A stretch of 64,000 bases of DNA. Source: Triparma columacea. Its lineage: Eukaryota > Sar > Bolidophyceae > Parmales > Triparmaceae. Position 1 is the stretch's first letter. Each line of letters opens with the position of its first letter. The position numbers were made by a program, and so were the translations under genes. The stretch is taken from positions 34,030-98,029 of the forward strand of contig BRYA01000341.1 of the NCBI GenBank assembly GCA_030267965.1, given 5' to 3'. Positions 53,798-64,000 of the stretch are shown piece by piece. A model generated the notes under the pieces. That model ran no database searches and was not told the DNA's origin. It saw nothing but the letters and a program-made list of their open reading frames with translations.

Positions 53798-53847
53798 ATG
53801 CCATTCGTAATGGTAAGGTCTGTGGTTCGATCCCGCAAGAGAGCAAA

Positions 53848-53855
53848 TTTTTTTT
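53848..53855 (+). terminator. Oligo-T Pol III terminator
   Basis: Eight T residues starting 2 nt after the tRNA discriminator base. Confidence 0.8.
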
Positions 53856-54563
53856 GCCCGCGCGCGCAACCCCAAGCCGAGAGGAGCATGCTGGCAAAGT
53901 TTGAGAGTGATTGGAGGCAGTGGTACTTTTTCCCAACCCAACTTAAATTCTAGAGGTGTGCCAGCGCGCCGCCAAGGCCTACCTGGCTGGGATTTCAGGA
54001 ATACAACTATTACAATAAAGGGAAACTACCGACATCAGCACGTCATAATACAACCAGATTTGGACTGAGACCAAACTGTTTTGGCAAAAGAAAATCTTAT
54101 CGAAATTAAGGTAAAAAGGGATAACAATGACAATGATAACACGTTTCAAGGCATTCACCAGTTGTAATTTGTCCTATTATTGATTTATATCTCCTATTCA
54201 CGTCCAAGTTCAAGTTATTTCCACTCTTCAAATCGTGGTCGACTGACTGAGTGGACATTGGGTTGGGTTTTTCGTCTCATAGTATGAGATAATACTACTT
54301 TCGGCCATATTTCCGATACTGTTAGTATCATATTGGGGTTTATATCGGGCAGAGAATCGCCATTGACGCCACTGACACATTCCTTCAGGGTCTCACCATC
54401 CCTCTCCCTTGTTCTTTGTCAATCACACCACACTAACCCTCCTGATCCTGCCAATAATGTAGGAACTCGTAGAGAATCAGTGTCAAATAGTTTGAGCTTT
54501 CAACTGTAACCAAAAAGACAGGTGAACAGATCCTCTCAACCCCCGGACTCTCCCCTTCCCAAA
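53856..54563. other. Intergenic
   Basis: AT-rich, no domain-bearing ORF and no second tRNA seen. The end is presumably the promoter and 5' UTR of the LRR gene. Confidence 0.5.
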
Positions 54564-55706
54564 ATGCCCCAAACAGCAGTATACTCTGGCGTAGAGAGCT
54601 TCTTGAATGATCGTGAACTCATAGAGGTGACTTTTGCACAAGGAGTGACGTCGATTGGCGAGGACGCCTTCAGGGGATGCTCCTCCCTCATGGCCATCAC
54701 CATCCCGGACGGAGTGATGACTATTGGTGGTGGCGCCTTCTGGGAATGCTCCTCCCTCACGGCCATCACCATCCCGGACTCGGTGACGACGATTGGCGTA
54801 TGGGCCTTCTCTGGATGCTCCTCCCTCGCAGCCATCACAATCCCGGACGGAGTGACGATGATTGGCGATGGCGCCTTCGACACATGCTCCTCTCTCACGG
54901 CCATCACAATCCCGGACGGAGTGACGACGATTGGCGGGGGCGCCTTCTCTGGATGCTTCTCCCTCACGGCCATCACCATCCCAGTTGGAGTGACGACGAT
55001 TGACGAATATACCTTCTATGGATGCTCCTCCCTCACGGCTATCACGATCCCAGATGGAGTGACGACGATTAGCGATGGCGCCTTCCAAGATTGCTCCTCC
55101 CTCACGGCCATCACCATCCCGAACGGAGTGACAATGATAGGTGATTACGCCTTCGCGGGATGCTCCTCCCTCACGGCTATCACGATCCCCGACGGATTGA
55201 CGTCGATTGACGATGGCGCCTTCTACGAATGCTCCTCCCTCACGGCCATCACCATCCCTGACGGAGTGACAACGATTGGCGAATGCGCCTTCAGAGAATG
55301 CTCCTCCCTCACGGCCATCACCATCCCAGTTGGAGTGACGACAATTGGCGAATGCGCCTTCAGGGATTGCTCCGTCCTGACGAAACTTATTCTATCTCCT
55401 GCCATTTCCATCGGTGAAGACTGCTTCTCGGACTGCACTGCCCTAATCGCTGCCGCTGCTGATAAAAATATGCCGACTGTAACGGACCTCCTCCATTACA
55501 GGTGGCACCGCAATGTTGCTGTGATCGAACGCGTCAACGCTCTGCTTTGCCTCAAGGGAACCTGGGATCACGTGGAGGATCCACCCAGGAGATCAGCTAG
55601 GAAGCGGAAGCGATCTGACGGAGTTGAAGCCCCACCGCTAAGGGTAACTGAGGCACGTGAGAAGATCCCGAAAGTTTTGTGGAGAGTCATTCTGGAATAT
55701 CTGTAA
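54564..55706 (+). CDS. BspA-type leucine-rich repeat protein (LRR_5), intracellular
   Basis: 380 residues from the ATG at 54564. Ten to eleven tandem 23-residue repeats, consensus ITIPDGVTTIGDGAFxxCSSLTA, encoded by 69-bp DNA units of high identity. There is no signal peptide, unlike surface BspA proteins. The C-terminal 90 residues leave the repeat and contain a bipartite basic stretch (RRSARKRKRS) that could be a nuclear signal, then IPKVLWRVILEYL. These proteins are greatly expanded in several protists and microalgae; function unknown, presumably protein binding. Confidence 0.9.
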   Translation: MPQTAVYSGVESFLNDRELIEVTFAQGVTSIGEDAFRGCSSLMAITIPDGVMTIGGGAFWECSSLTAITIPDSVTTIGVWAFSGCSSLAAITIPDGVTMIGDGAFDTCSSLTAITIPDGVTTIGGGAFSGCFSLTAITIPVGVTTIDEYTFYGCSSLTAITIPDGVTTISDGAFQDCSSLTAITIPNGVTMIGDYAFAGCSSLTAITIPDGLTSIDDGAFYECSSLTAITIPDGVTTIGECAFRECSSLTAITIPVGVTTIGECAFRDCSVLTKLILSPAISIGEDCFSDCTALIAAAADKNMPTVTDLLHYRWHRNVAVIERVNALLCLKGTWDHVEDPPRRSARKRKRSDGVEAPPLRVTEAREKIPKVLWRVILEYL

Positions 55707-55913
55707 CTCAAAATTCACTGTTTAAGGGCATGCAAAAGGGTCCCGAAATATTTACGAATACTAATACGAATAAAATTTCTTTTTCCATTTACGAACGACA
55801 TGTTGAAATAAAATTATTCTGAGAAAGAAAGGCCTTGGATTCACCATTTTTCACCCTCCTCCTTTCACCCCCACCCGCACACAATCCCCCCGCTTCCCTT
55901 CCCTGTCCACATC

Positions 55914-58900
55914 ATGTGCGCTTTATATCTTCCTCTCCCCTACGCGGTGCTCACCTTGGTTCTCCTATCCATACTTCTCCTCTTCTTTGTCTGGCCGCTA
56001 TTCGGGTTGCCTATTTCTCTGCCCCTCCGCATGCTCGATTTGCTCGGCTTACTAATTAACCTCAAACAGAAAGCCAAGCACGTGCAGAAAAACGAGTGGA
56101 GCATCGTATCAGACTGGGAGGTGAGAATATTTGGGGAAGGTTGCGTCCGACTAAATCGTGGTGTGTATGTATATGGGGTGGGAGGGGGGTGGGAGGAATG
56201 GGGGGGTTGCGGAACGACGAGGGGAATTGTGGAGAGAGGTGGGACGAGTGATGGGAGGGCGAAGTGACAACCCTTAAACAGGATACTTTCCAACAATCCT
56301 CTCCTCCCCCCCCTCCCTCCTCCAATCCCCTTCCCCTCCCCCAATAGGCTCGCGTATCCTCCACTCCCGACTCCACGTTCATCACTCACGTTAACGGGAA
56401 CACGTTCACGTTCAAGGAGGTGAGTTCGTTTTTTTGGCACACCATTCATTCCACTCACCTCCTTGGCAAGTGTCTGTCTCCTTCACTCCCCCTCCCCCCT
56501 TCCTCACCCCCCCTCCCCCCTTCCTCACCCCCCCATCCCAGGCCGACATCCTCTCCCACAAGGTCACGAACGCTGCCCTCTCCCTTTCCATCCTCCCCGG
56601 TGAGGTGGTTGCGATTTTGGTCCCTAGCTGTCCCGAGTATGTGTGCATGTGGATTGGGATGGCTAGGTGAGAATGGATGGGAAGTGAGCGAGCATCGCAG
56701 AGACGACGATCTCGCATCGCAGAGACGACAACCTCGCATCGCAGAGACGACAACCTCGCATCGCGGAGACGACAACCTCGCATCGCAGAGATGACAACCT
56801 CGCATCGCAGAGACGACAACCTCGCATCGCAGACCCCGACAACCTCGCATCGCAGAGACGACAACCTCGCCCTCGCCCACACTTCTTGTTTACTAACACA
56901 AAACCCTCGCCCAGAATTTGCGTCACCAGTGGCCTCATCAACACGAACCTCGTCGGAAAGCCCCTCGTCCACGCCGTGTCCACTGCCGTCAAGGACAATA
57001 ACGGCGCCAAGGTTTTGCTGGCGAGCAGCGAGTATAAGGTCGCGGTGGAGGGTGCCAGGGCCGAGCTGCAAGCGGCTGGCGTCAAGATCGTCTACTACGA
57101 CCACAGTGCCAGCGGGTCCAAGGACGGGAGCCAGGTGAGAATTGGCAAGAGGAGTGAAAGAAGCTGCCGCCGCGCGTGATCGGCCTCCTAAATTTTGTCC
57201 CAACGTTGCAACGACGCGACAACCCTGCATGCTATGCTATGCTATGCTTTCCAGCGGGCGATTACTTTCCAGCAACCCTAACCCTCGCTTCGCTTGCCGC
57301 GCTCTCTAACCCCATTTTTTTCTTACCCCGCCCACTCACTCGCCGCAGTCGGAGTTTGACAAGATGCTCTCCTCCGCTCGTCCGACCTCTTACCCTCAGG
57401 GGACTCGCTCCTGGAAGAAGAACCTCTTTTACATCTACACATCAGGTACTACAGGCCTCCCGAAGGCGAGGTGAGTTGAGTTCGCTCGACAAAGACAAAT
57501 ACAATGTCGTCGTTGACCTGCACGCAGCACCCCACTAACACCAATCTAACCCTTTCGCTCGCTACTGTGACTGACATTGCGCAGCCTCGTGAACCACCTT
57601 CGATTCTACAGCGGTGGGAGCATGCTCGCAAGACTTGCCAACGTCGGGAGCAGCGATAAAATCTACTGCGCCCTCCCCCTGTATCACTCTGCGGGAGGCA
57701 TGGTCGGTGTGAGGTGAGTGGAGAGAAAGCGTGATATGGCCACACAAGATGGTGCACATGCCATGCCCCCACAAGATGGTGCACATGCCATGCCCCCACA
57801 AGATGGTGCACATGCCATGCCCCCACAAGATGGTGCACATACCATGCCCCCTCTAATGCCAAAGACCAACCCCACTCCATCCACTTCCCTTTCCCTCTCC
57901 ACCCCCCCCCCCCCCCCCCAACCCCCCCAGCTGCTGCATCATTACCGGCTGTACAATGGTCCTCCGCTCTAAGTTCTCCGTCTCGAACCTTTCCAAGGAC
58001 ATTGTCGCCCACGGGTGCACCGTTCTGCAGTACATAGGGGAGGTGAGTGAGAATGGGCATACGGTACGGTACTACTCTACGTATTCCGCAACTAACTCAG
58101 CCATTTCCCTTCTGCTTCTGCTCGCTTCGCTCGGTGCAGTTCGCTCGCTTCGCCCTCACGGGGTCCAAGGACGCCGAGATGGACGCCAAGTGTGGGAAAA
58201 CCCTCCGCGTCGCGTTCGGGAACGGCATGAGGCCGGAGGTCTGGGTCCCGTTCCAGAAGCAGTTTGGAATCGGCAGGGTTGTGGAGGTGAGAGGAGGAGA
58301 CTGAGCGAAGAGGAGCGAGAGGGGGAGCCCTGTGACGACTTAACAGCTCTCCTCACCACTTTCCTTACCGGCGTCCCCCCCCTTGCAGTTTTACGGATCC
58401 ACCGAGGGGAACGCCAACCTCTGTAACAACACTGGCGTCCCTGGAGCTATCGGTGTCGTCCCTTCCGCCCTCAAGTTCATCTACCCGGTCTGCCTTGCCA
58501 AGTGCGACTCGGAAACTGGCGAGCTCACAAGGGACTCAAACGGAATGGCCATCATGGCTAAGCCCGGAGAGGTGAGGACGAAACCCCCTCCGCCCTGCCA
58601 CCCCCCTTCTCTCGCCAAACTCACTCCTTCTCGTCGCAGCCCGGGCAGCTCCTTGGTCTCATCAAGGACGACGACCCCGCGCGCCGCTTCGATGGCTACA
58701 CAGACAAGAAGGCGACCGGGAAGAAGATCGTCTGTGATGTCAAGAAAAACGGAGACAAGTGGTTCGCAAGGTGAGAATGGATAAAAACGAAGCAGCTGCC
58801 ACCAATAGACGTGTAAGCGCGCGGAACTGAACAATGCGCCCCCAAACGCAACCCTGCCTTGACCCGCTTTGGTCTCTGGCGTAGCCCCAACTAACACTAC

Positions 58901-59684
58901 CCCCACTACAACTCGCTTTGCTCACCACACACGCTCGCCATTCTCGTAGTGGGGACCTCCTGCGGTCTGACTGGTTCGGCTTCTTCTTCTGGGTCGACAG
59001 GATCGGGGACACTTTCCGGTGGAAGGGGGAGAACGTCTCCACAGCAGAGGTCGCCGCTGCCTTCTCGGGCTTTGACTCCTCCACCAGTTCAAAGTCGCCC
59101 CTGAAATTCGTCGAGGACGCCAACGTCTATGGCGTTGAGGTGAGAATGAGAAAATACAAGATAGCACTGCAACAGACGATTTTGCGAATGAAGCCAGACA
59201 CATCATCTATTGCGGCTTGCCTAAAATTTTCCCGACCGTAAACACACACGACAAGCACGCGACAACCTCTCCAGCGGCTCGTCTCGCTTATCACTAACGC
59301 ACCCCCCCCCACCCCCTCCCATTTCGCTTGATGCAGCTTCCGAACCAGGACGGCAGGGCAGGAATGGCAAGGCTCACCTTACGCCCCGGGGCTAGCTGGA
59401 AAGACCTCGACTTCGACGTGCTCTGGGGAGAACTGGCCGCCCAGCTCCCCCCTTATGCGAGACCTCTCTTCCTAAGGATCCCCGCCACCGCCGCTACCGG
59501 GGGCGACGAGCTCATGACGGGAACTTTTAAACATAAGAAGGTTGGGCTCAGGGAAGAGGGCTTCGACATTGACAAGGTGGGGAGAGAGGAGGTCGTGCTG
59601 CTGAGAGACGATAAGAAGAAGAGCTTCGTCGTCATAGATAGAGATGTTTGCAGCAAGCTCAAGAAGGGAGAGATTAGAGTTTAA
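55914..59684 (+). CDS. SLC27A: Fatty-acid transport protein / very-long-chain acyl-CoA synthetase
   Basis: Membrane AMP-forming enzyme that activates long or very long fatty acids to acyl-CoA, coupling uptake to activation. Twelve exons: 55914-56120, 56348-56419, 56542-56666, 56915-57134, 57349-57470, 57585-57713, 57931-58042, 58140-58286, 58389-58571, 58640-58770, 58950-59139, 59337-59684; phases all agree, 661 residues. N-terminal membrane helix ([18 protein letters not shown]). AMP-binding motif [13 protein letters not shown] across exons 5/6; [20 protein letters not shown]; and the FATP-type [20 protein letters not shown] followed by [13 protein letters not shown]. The catalytic Lys region [17 protein letters not shown] is present. 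It is the most intron-dense gene here; introns 3 and 6 carry minisatellites. Confidence 0.94.
56692..56870 (+). repeat. 22-bp minisatellite in FATP intron 3, about 8 copies
   Basis: Units of GCATCGCAGAGACGACAACC plus TC, one with an inserted CCC. They fill most of the intron between 56667 and 56914. Confidence 0.95.
57744..57851 (+). repeat. 27-bp minisatellite in FATP intron 6, 4 copies
   Basis: Four almost identical 27-bp units starting ACAAGATGGTGCACATGCCA and ending in a C run. Confidence 0.95.
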
Positions 59685-60171
59685 ACAATCAAAGTTTCTG
59701 GAGAAATGAGCTCGTTAATTTTAGGGGGCATATTTTTCTTGGCTTCTTGTGCGCTTATCGAGTTATAATTACCTTTTTATCACACTGCTACACTATCCTT
59801 TACTATTACTCCACACCTCAACGCATTTGGACCGCCTGTGTGACTGCGAGAGCTTTAGAGCAGGGCAGTGCACTCTCCGAGGTCATTAGGAACAAGGACT
59901 TTGTGAAGAAGTGGAGTGGATAGGGACGATACAAGGTGAGTTTTTGTATAGAAGGCGAAGGCGGAGGACGGATTGTTGGGGATGGAGGAGACGGGGGCCG
60001 AGGGGAGGGAGGAAGGAGGACACAACAGCTTCCCAACTTCCTTGGGGATTTGGACCCCTGAGCACTTAAAAGAATATTGCGGCAGCAGCGGCGACGTATA
60101 TGCGCAAATAGTATTCGTCTCGGCTCACCCAACATCTTCGTCGTGTTTGCCCCACACGCTTTCGCAGGCAG
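59685..60171. other. Gap with probable 5' UTR intron of the START gene
   Basis: A good donor (CAAGGTGAGTTT, intron from 59935) and an acceptor (TTTCGCAG, ending 60167) lie upstream of the ATG at 60172, so 59935-60167 may be a 5' UTR intron. No other gene seen. Confidence 0.45.
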
Positions 60172-63100
60172 ATGGCGGGCAGTGAGAAGGATTTCACCCT
60201 CCTCCTGAAGCAGAGGGACAAGGAGATAGCTGGATTGAAGGCCAACTTAAGGGCAACGAGAGCTCAACATACTGCCGATCTTGCATCTACAGCATCGTCA
60301 GCCAACAACCTTGTTGCTGCCATCAAGCGCACTGCGCACGTTGGCACAGCTGCTGACATTGTTAGTGCTGCAACTGACCTTGCTGTTCTCCTTGCGGCCG
60401 CCGCTGATTCCGCCGCGGATCAGTCTGCTATTGTTGGGGATGCTGAGGCAACCAAAGACCACGAAAGTGCCGCTGATATCGTTGAGGCAAATGACTATGC
60501 TGTCAACCTTGGGGCAACTGCTGATATTGATAGGTCTCATGGAGGCGCCGGACGAGGTGAGTTTACGTAGGGGGTCAGATGAGAAGGTTGCCAATTTGGT
60601 GGTGCAGTGGGAAAAAGATAGGTCGTTGGGAAGCCTGATGTAATGATTAAAAAAAACTCAAAAACATCAACATTTTCCACACCCGCAGAATCTGAAAATG
60701 ATCATGGGGAAGCCAGACGAGGTGAGTAAACGTCGAGAGCTTGAGGAGGAAAAGAACATCTTTATACTTTAGGAGAGGACGGGAGATGTGTGGGAGGACA
60801 AGATGAACTTTGCCACTTTTACTCACTTTTCCCCTCTTTGTCGTTTCCTCTGCAGCAACTGAAATGTCACATGAGGACACCGGACGAGGTAAGTTGTGCG
60901 TTGAGCGCCGGATAAAAAATACATATTAATACTCTAGGCGAGAGCGGGAGAGTCGCGGGAGGACGCGTTGAAACTTTTGTAATTTGTTCTCACTTTTGCA
61001 ACAATGTTGTCCTCTTCGCAGTCGCGAAATCTAAAAGCTCTCAGGAGGACGCTGGACAAGACCGAGGTAAGTTCGTTTCAGGGGGTTGCAGGGGGGGAGA
61101 CCCTTGATATTCTACACAGAATCGCGCGCCAGTCTGCGGCAACCGCGTGGGATCCGTCTCCGGCGACCGCATGGGATCCGTCCCCGGCGACCGCGTGGGT
61201 TCCGTCTGCGGCGACTGCATGGGACCCTTCTGCGGCGACCGCATGCGGCATCGAGGGGCACGCGTGGAATTCTTTTTCATTTTGACTAACAAACGCCATA
61301 ATCACCATTACCGCAGACTCTGAAAATGGTAATGAGGACGCCGTCGGTCTGGTCGCAGACAGTAATAATGTTAGTGCCTTGCCGCCGTCCGCCGGCCGTA
61401 CGACCGCCGCTTCGATCGTACCAATGAATCCTGACAACTTTGTAAACGTTGCAAAGACGGAGGAGGAAATCGAAAGATTAGCGAACCTCGTCAATGCTCA
61501 AGGGATAGAAATTGCCGAACACATCATTGAGATAAAGAATCTCAAAGATATCAACGACAAGTTGATGAAGGAGAACGATGCGCTCAGGGCTGCTGCAGCA
61601 GAGATGGGCACTGCAACCCTTACAAAAGCTTCTCCTTCAACAGACGCAGAAGACTACGAGCGAGTTCTTACTGAAGATTACGGCAACAGGGGGCTCAATG
61701 AAGAAGAGGATATTGTACGCGACATGGACGAAGACATCGAGATCGGGCATGTTGAGCCTCAGGGAAATGAAGAGAAGTGGCTGACTACATCCGGAGGCAC
61801 TGTCCAGGACGGTGTGCCAAAAGAACACCCTAAAATCAAGAAAAACGACAAGATTGACAAGGAGGCACTCATGGCCCTCGCAAATATAATAAAGAACGAG
61901 CCACAAAATTATACCGATGAGGAGGAGGGGGCAATCAAGGAGGGTAAGGAGTTCTACATGAATTGCAAGGCAAGCAAGAAGTTCAAGAAATTGAAGAGTC
62001 CAGATCCCAGGGTGAAGTTGAAAGGTGTGCACCTCGAGGGTGAAAGCCTTATGACAGGCATGGCTGAGACAGTTGTAGACGCTTCACTTGCAGAGTGTGT
62101 TGCATACGAGTTCATAAAGGATTCAAACGAGAGAAAGGCCAAGCTTGGAAAGAAGTACAAGGCGATCGAAACAAAGAAGCTGAACGATCACTCACAGCTG
62201 TACTTACAAAGGATAAACCTTGGGGTACGAGGATTATCTGATAGGGAGTTGAGGAGAATTGGTATGTGGAAGTTTGAGGAGGGAGGAAACAAGTGTTGGA
62301 CAGTGTACAAAGACACCAACCTGTTGGATAACGACTTCCCATTAAGCTCTGGGACTGTTCTTGCATCTGCAACAATGACATGGATGTTTCAAGCGCTACC
62401 AACTGATAAGGGGACCCCTCAGTGTCGTGTAACATTTGCCTCCAGGGTTGATATCAAGAGTTCTGTGCCATCATTTGTAATGAATCGCTTGTCATCTAAT
62501 TATGCAAAGGTGATTATTGACATCAGGAACAAGTTTGCAAAAACTGATGACGAAAAGGACTCAATTACACGAGACTTGCTTGCCAAAGTTATAAAAAATG
62601 AGCAGCAAACTTATACAGAAGAGGAGGAGAGGGCTATCAGGAGTGCGAAGGAATTCTACAAGAAGTGCAAGGAAGGAACTGGGTCACGTGAATTCAGGAG
62701 CCCCGATTTTAAAGTTGAGATGAGGGGCTCCCATGATGGAGATTCACAACCATTCGCAATAGCAACCACAACAGTAGATGCGAGTGTTTATGAATGCGCA
62801 GCACATGCAATTGTAGACCTCAACAGCCGCTATGCAATAAAAACACTAAAACAATATGGTATAGTTGACTTCACTGTGAAGAACATCAACAATCACTCAC
62901 TATACTACTTCTCCACAAAAGATCTTGGCATTCCTGGATTTGCTTACAGGGACTTCAGAACCAAGATCACATGGAAAAGGGAAAATTTGGATGGCAGAGA
63001 TGTTGTGTGGATAAATTTCCAGAGCACAGATGACTTGACAAAGGAATACCCAATCAAGTTTGGCCATATTGTTGGCACTTCGCACACAATCTGGATGTTT

Positions 63101-64000
63101 GAATCTTTATCTCCTCTGGGTGGTGTTCCACAAACAAGGGTTACACTACAAACACAAGTAGATTTTTGCAGCCCCATACCCTATGCAGTCATTGAAAAGT
63201 TCGGTGCAAAGTTCCTAAGTAATGCATCACGATTGCGCAAAGATTTCGATAAGACTAATGAGATTGACAAGCCAAGGAGGATGGAGATTGTCAAGAAGAT
63301 GAAAGATCTCAAGGTGAGGGGCGACACAAAACTCTTACCACTGTTTGACATGATTAGAGCAACTGTTGGTGCAGAAGGAGGAGGAAAGAGCTGGGGAATG
63401 ATTTCAGTAACTGTGAGAACAGGCTTTGAGGAAGCAGCAGCATACTTGTGGGATGTGGACAGGCTTCAGACCAAGGGCTTAGTGAGGGAATCTGCAATTG
63501 CAGGTAACGACTTTGATTTAGAGGTCAAGGCAAAGGAGTGCATCAAAACAACGTTGCAAAGCTTTAATGTGGCCTTCGCCTCAAAGATGCGTTTGTATAG
63601 AGCAGATAAGAGCACTCTTGTTATCATGAGTGAAGCAATCAAAGAGAGAGGGTTACAGTCTCTAGCAAGAGAAGATTTTGCAGTAAGATTTTGCAGGGTT
63701 GGTAAAAAAGAGACCAAGATAAATATTGTCACAAGGCTGGAGCTGGGAAACGAGATCACAAAGGCTGCTGCAAAGAAAAGTGCGAAGAGGCGCTGCTCTG
63801 TAGGTGTGAATGCTGCCATTTACTTTGATAACCTTTTAAGCAGCTCAGAAGCCAATGAAGAGGATGGCAGGAGGTTTGGAGATCAGTTGATGTCAAGGGT
63901 CAAGGAGATGCCAGTTGGAGGTAGTAAGGATGAGGTAGTAATTTGGTTCATTACCAAAAATAGGGCAATGAAAGAGCTTGAGAAGCAAAACAGGTTTGTT
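60172..64000 (+). CDS. Multi-START-like domain protein, N-terminal part (runs off window)
   Basis: Exons 60172-60556, 60689-60721, 60856-60888, 61022-61066 and 61317-64000 (open at the edge), phase 1 throughout, at least 1060 residues. The N-terminus is a coiled/Ala-rich segment (LLLKQRDKEIAGLKANLRAT). Three micro-exons of 33, 33 and 45 nt add short acidic peptides. A coiled coil follows (EEEIERLANLVNAQGIEI). Then come at least two related modules, each starting IIKNE.Q.YT.EEE.AI and running through YKKCK, VDASVYECAA and WMFEALSPLGG-type segments, resembling START lipid-binding domains; a third begins near 63290. Lipid binding is inferred only from the fold-like pattern. The gene is partial at its 3' end. 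Confidence 0.75.
61138..61248 (+). repeat. 24-bp minisatellite in intron 4 of the START gene
   Basis: Four and a half units of GGCGACCGCATGGGATCCGT plus four bases. Confidence 0.92.

Larger units (their letters stand above)
53632..53845 (+). tRNA. tRNA-Thr(CGU) interrupted by two GT-AG introns
   Basis: Three exons: 53632-53645, 53712-53722 and 53798-53845. Together they make exactly 73 nt with every canonical part. Acceptor GCTCTTT pairs with AGAGAGC (one G-U); TA; D stem GCTC/GAGC with loop AGTTGGTA (A14, G18, G19, A21 in place); A26; anticodon stem TGCCA/TGGTA (one G-U) with loop TTCGTAA, anticodon CGT at 34-36, reading ACG (Thr); variable loop AGGTC; T stem TGTGG/CCGCA with loop TTCGATC; discriminator A. 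The B box GGTTCGATCCC is intact; the A box is split by intron 1. Neither intron is at the usual 37/38 position. A T8 run follows 2 nt later. All base-pairing was checked by eye. Confidence 0.87.

Noticed and set aside
53706..53936. 76-codon minus-strand ORF over the tRNA
   Set aside because: No domain; overlaps the well-supported tRNA exons.

Overview
This is nuclear DNA of a compact eukaryotic genome. It carries about 26 protein genes and one tRNA gene on both strands. Most introns are 60-250 bp, usually start GTGAG or GTAAG, and end after very long C/T runs in CAG or TAG. Homopolymer G/C runs are common. The gene content fits a photosynthetic, flagellate-lineage stramenopile: a plastid fibrillin, a ciliary-tip CEP104, AP-4 beta, exportin-4, BspA-type leucine-rich repeat and DUF285 proteins, ankyrin-MYND families and a multi-START-like protein. 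A bolidophyte (Triparma-like) alga is my best guess. That is inference from gene content and intron style, not from a marker gene.

Layout: 1-16.7 kb holds metabolic and housekeeping genes: acyl-CoA oxidase (cut by the left edge), exportin-4, a mitochondrial carrier, a cysteine-less ferredoxin-fold protein, a hydrolase-like pseudoenzyme, a degenerate DHHC protein, a membrane acyltransferase whose last exon is repeated five times, RidA, RNA polymerase subunit RPB8 and a plastid fibrillin. 16.8-23.8 kb holds topoisomerase II and a DRP1-type dynamin. 23.8-28.8 kb holds a large MYND protein containing an inverted 56-bp repeat, and a nine-finger C2H2 protein. 29.6-38.8 kb holds AP-4 beta, a tandem-tetraspan membrane protein, a nucleotidyltransferase fused to Ig-like domains, and a coiled-coil protein. 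39-47.6 kb is an expanded-family region: a 1225-residue DUF285 protein and three ankyrin-MYND paralogues with copied flanks. 48-53.3 kb holds a secreted Cys-rich protein and CEP104. 53.6 kb holds a tRNA-Thr(CGU) interrupted by two GT-AG introns. 54.5-64 kb holds a BspA-like LRR protein, a 12-exon fatty-acid transport/acyl-CoA synthetase and the start of a multi-START-like protein that runs off the right edge.

Genes are packed independently, with no operons. Peroxisomal oxidation (ACX) and acyl activation (FATP) touch the same lipid pathway. AP-4, dynamin, DHHC and tetraspan genes serve membranes. The most unusual objects are the tRNA with two mRNA-style introns, the nucleotidyltransferase-Ig fusion, near-identical 100-bp segments in two introns of CEP104, the inverted repeat read on both strands within one ORF, and the five-fold terminal-exon array. 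Exon coordinates given in the entries were worked out by hand from GT-AG sites and reading-frame continuity.
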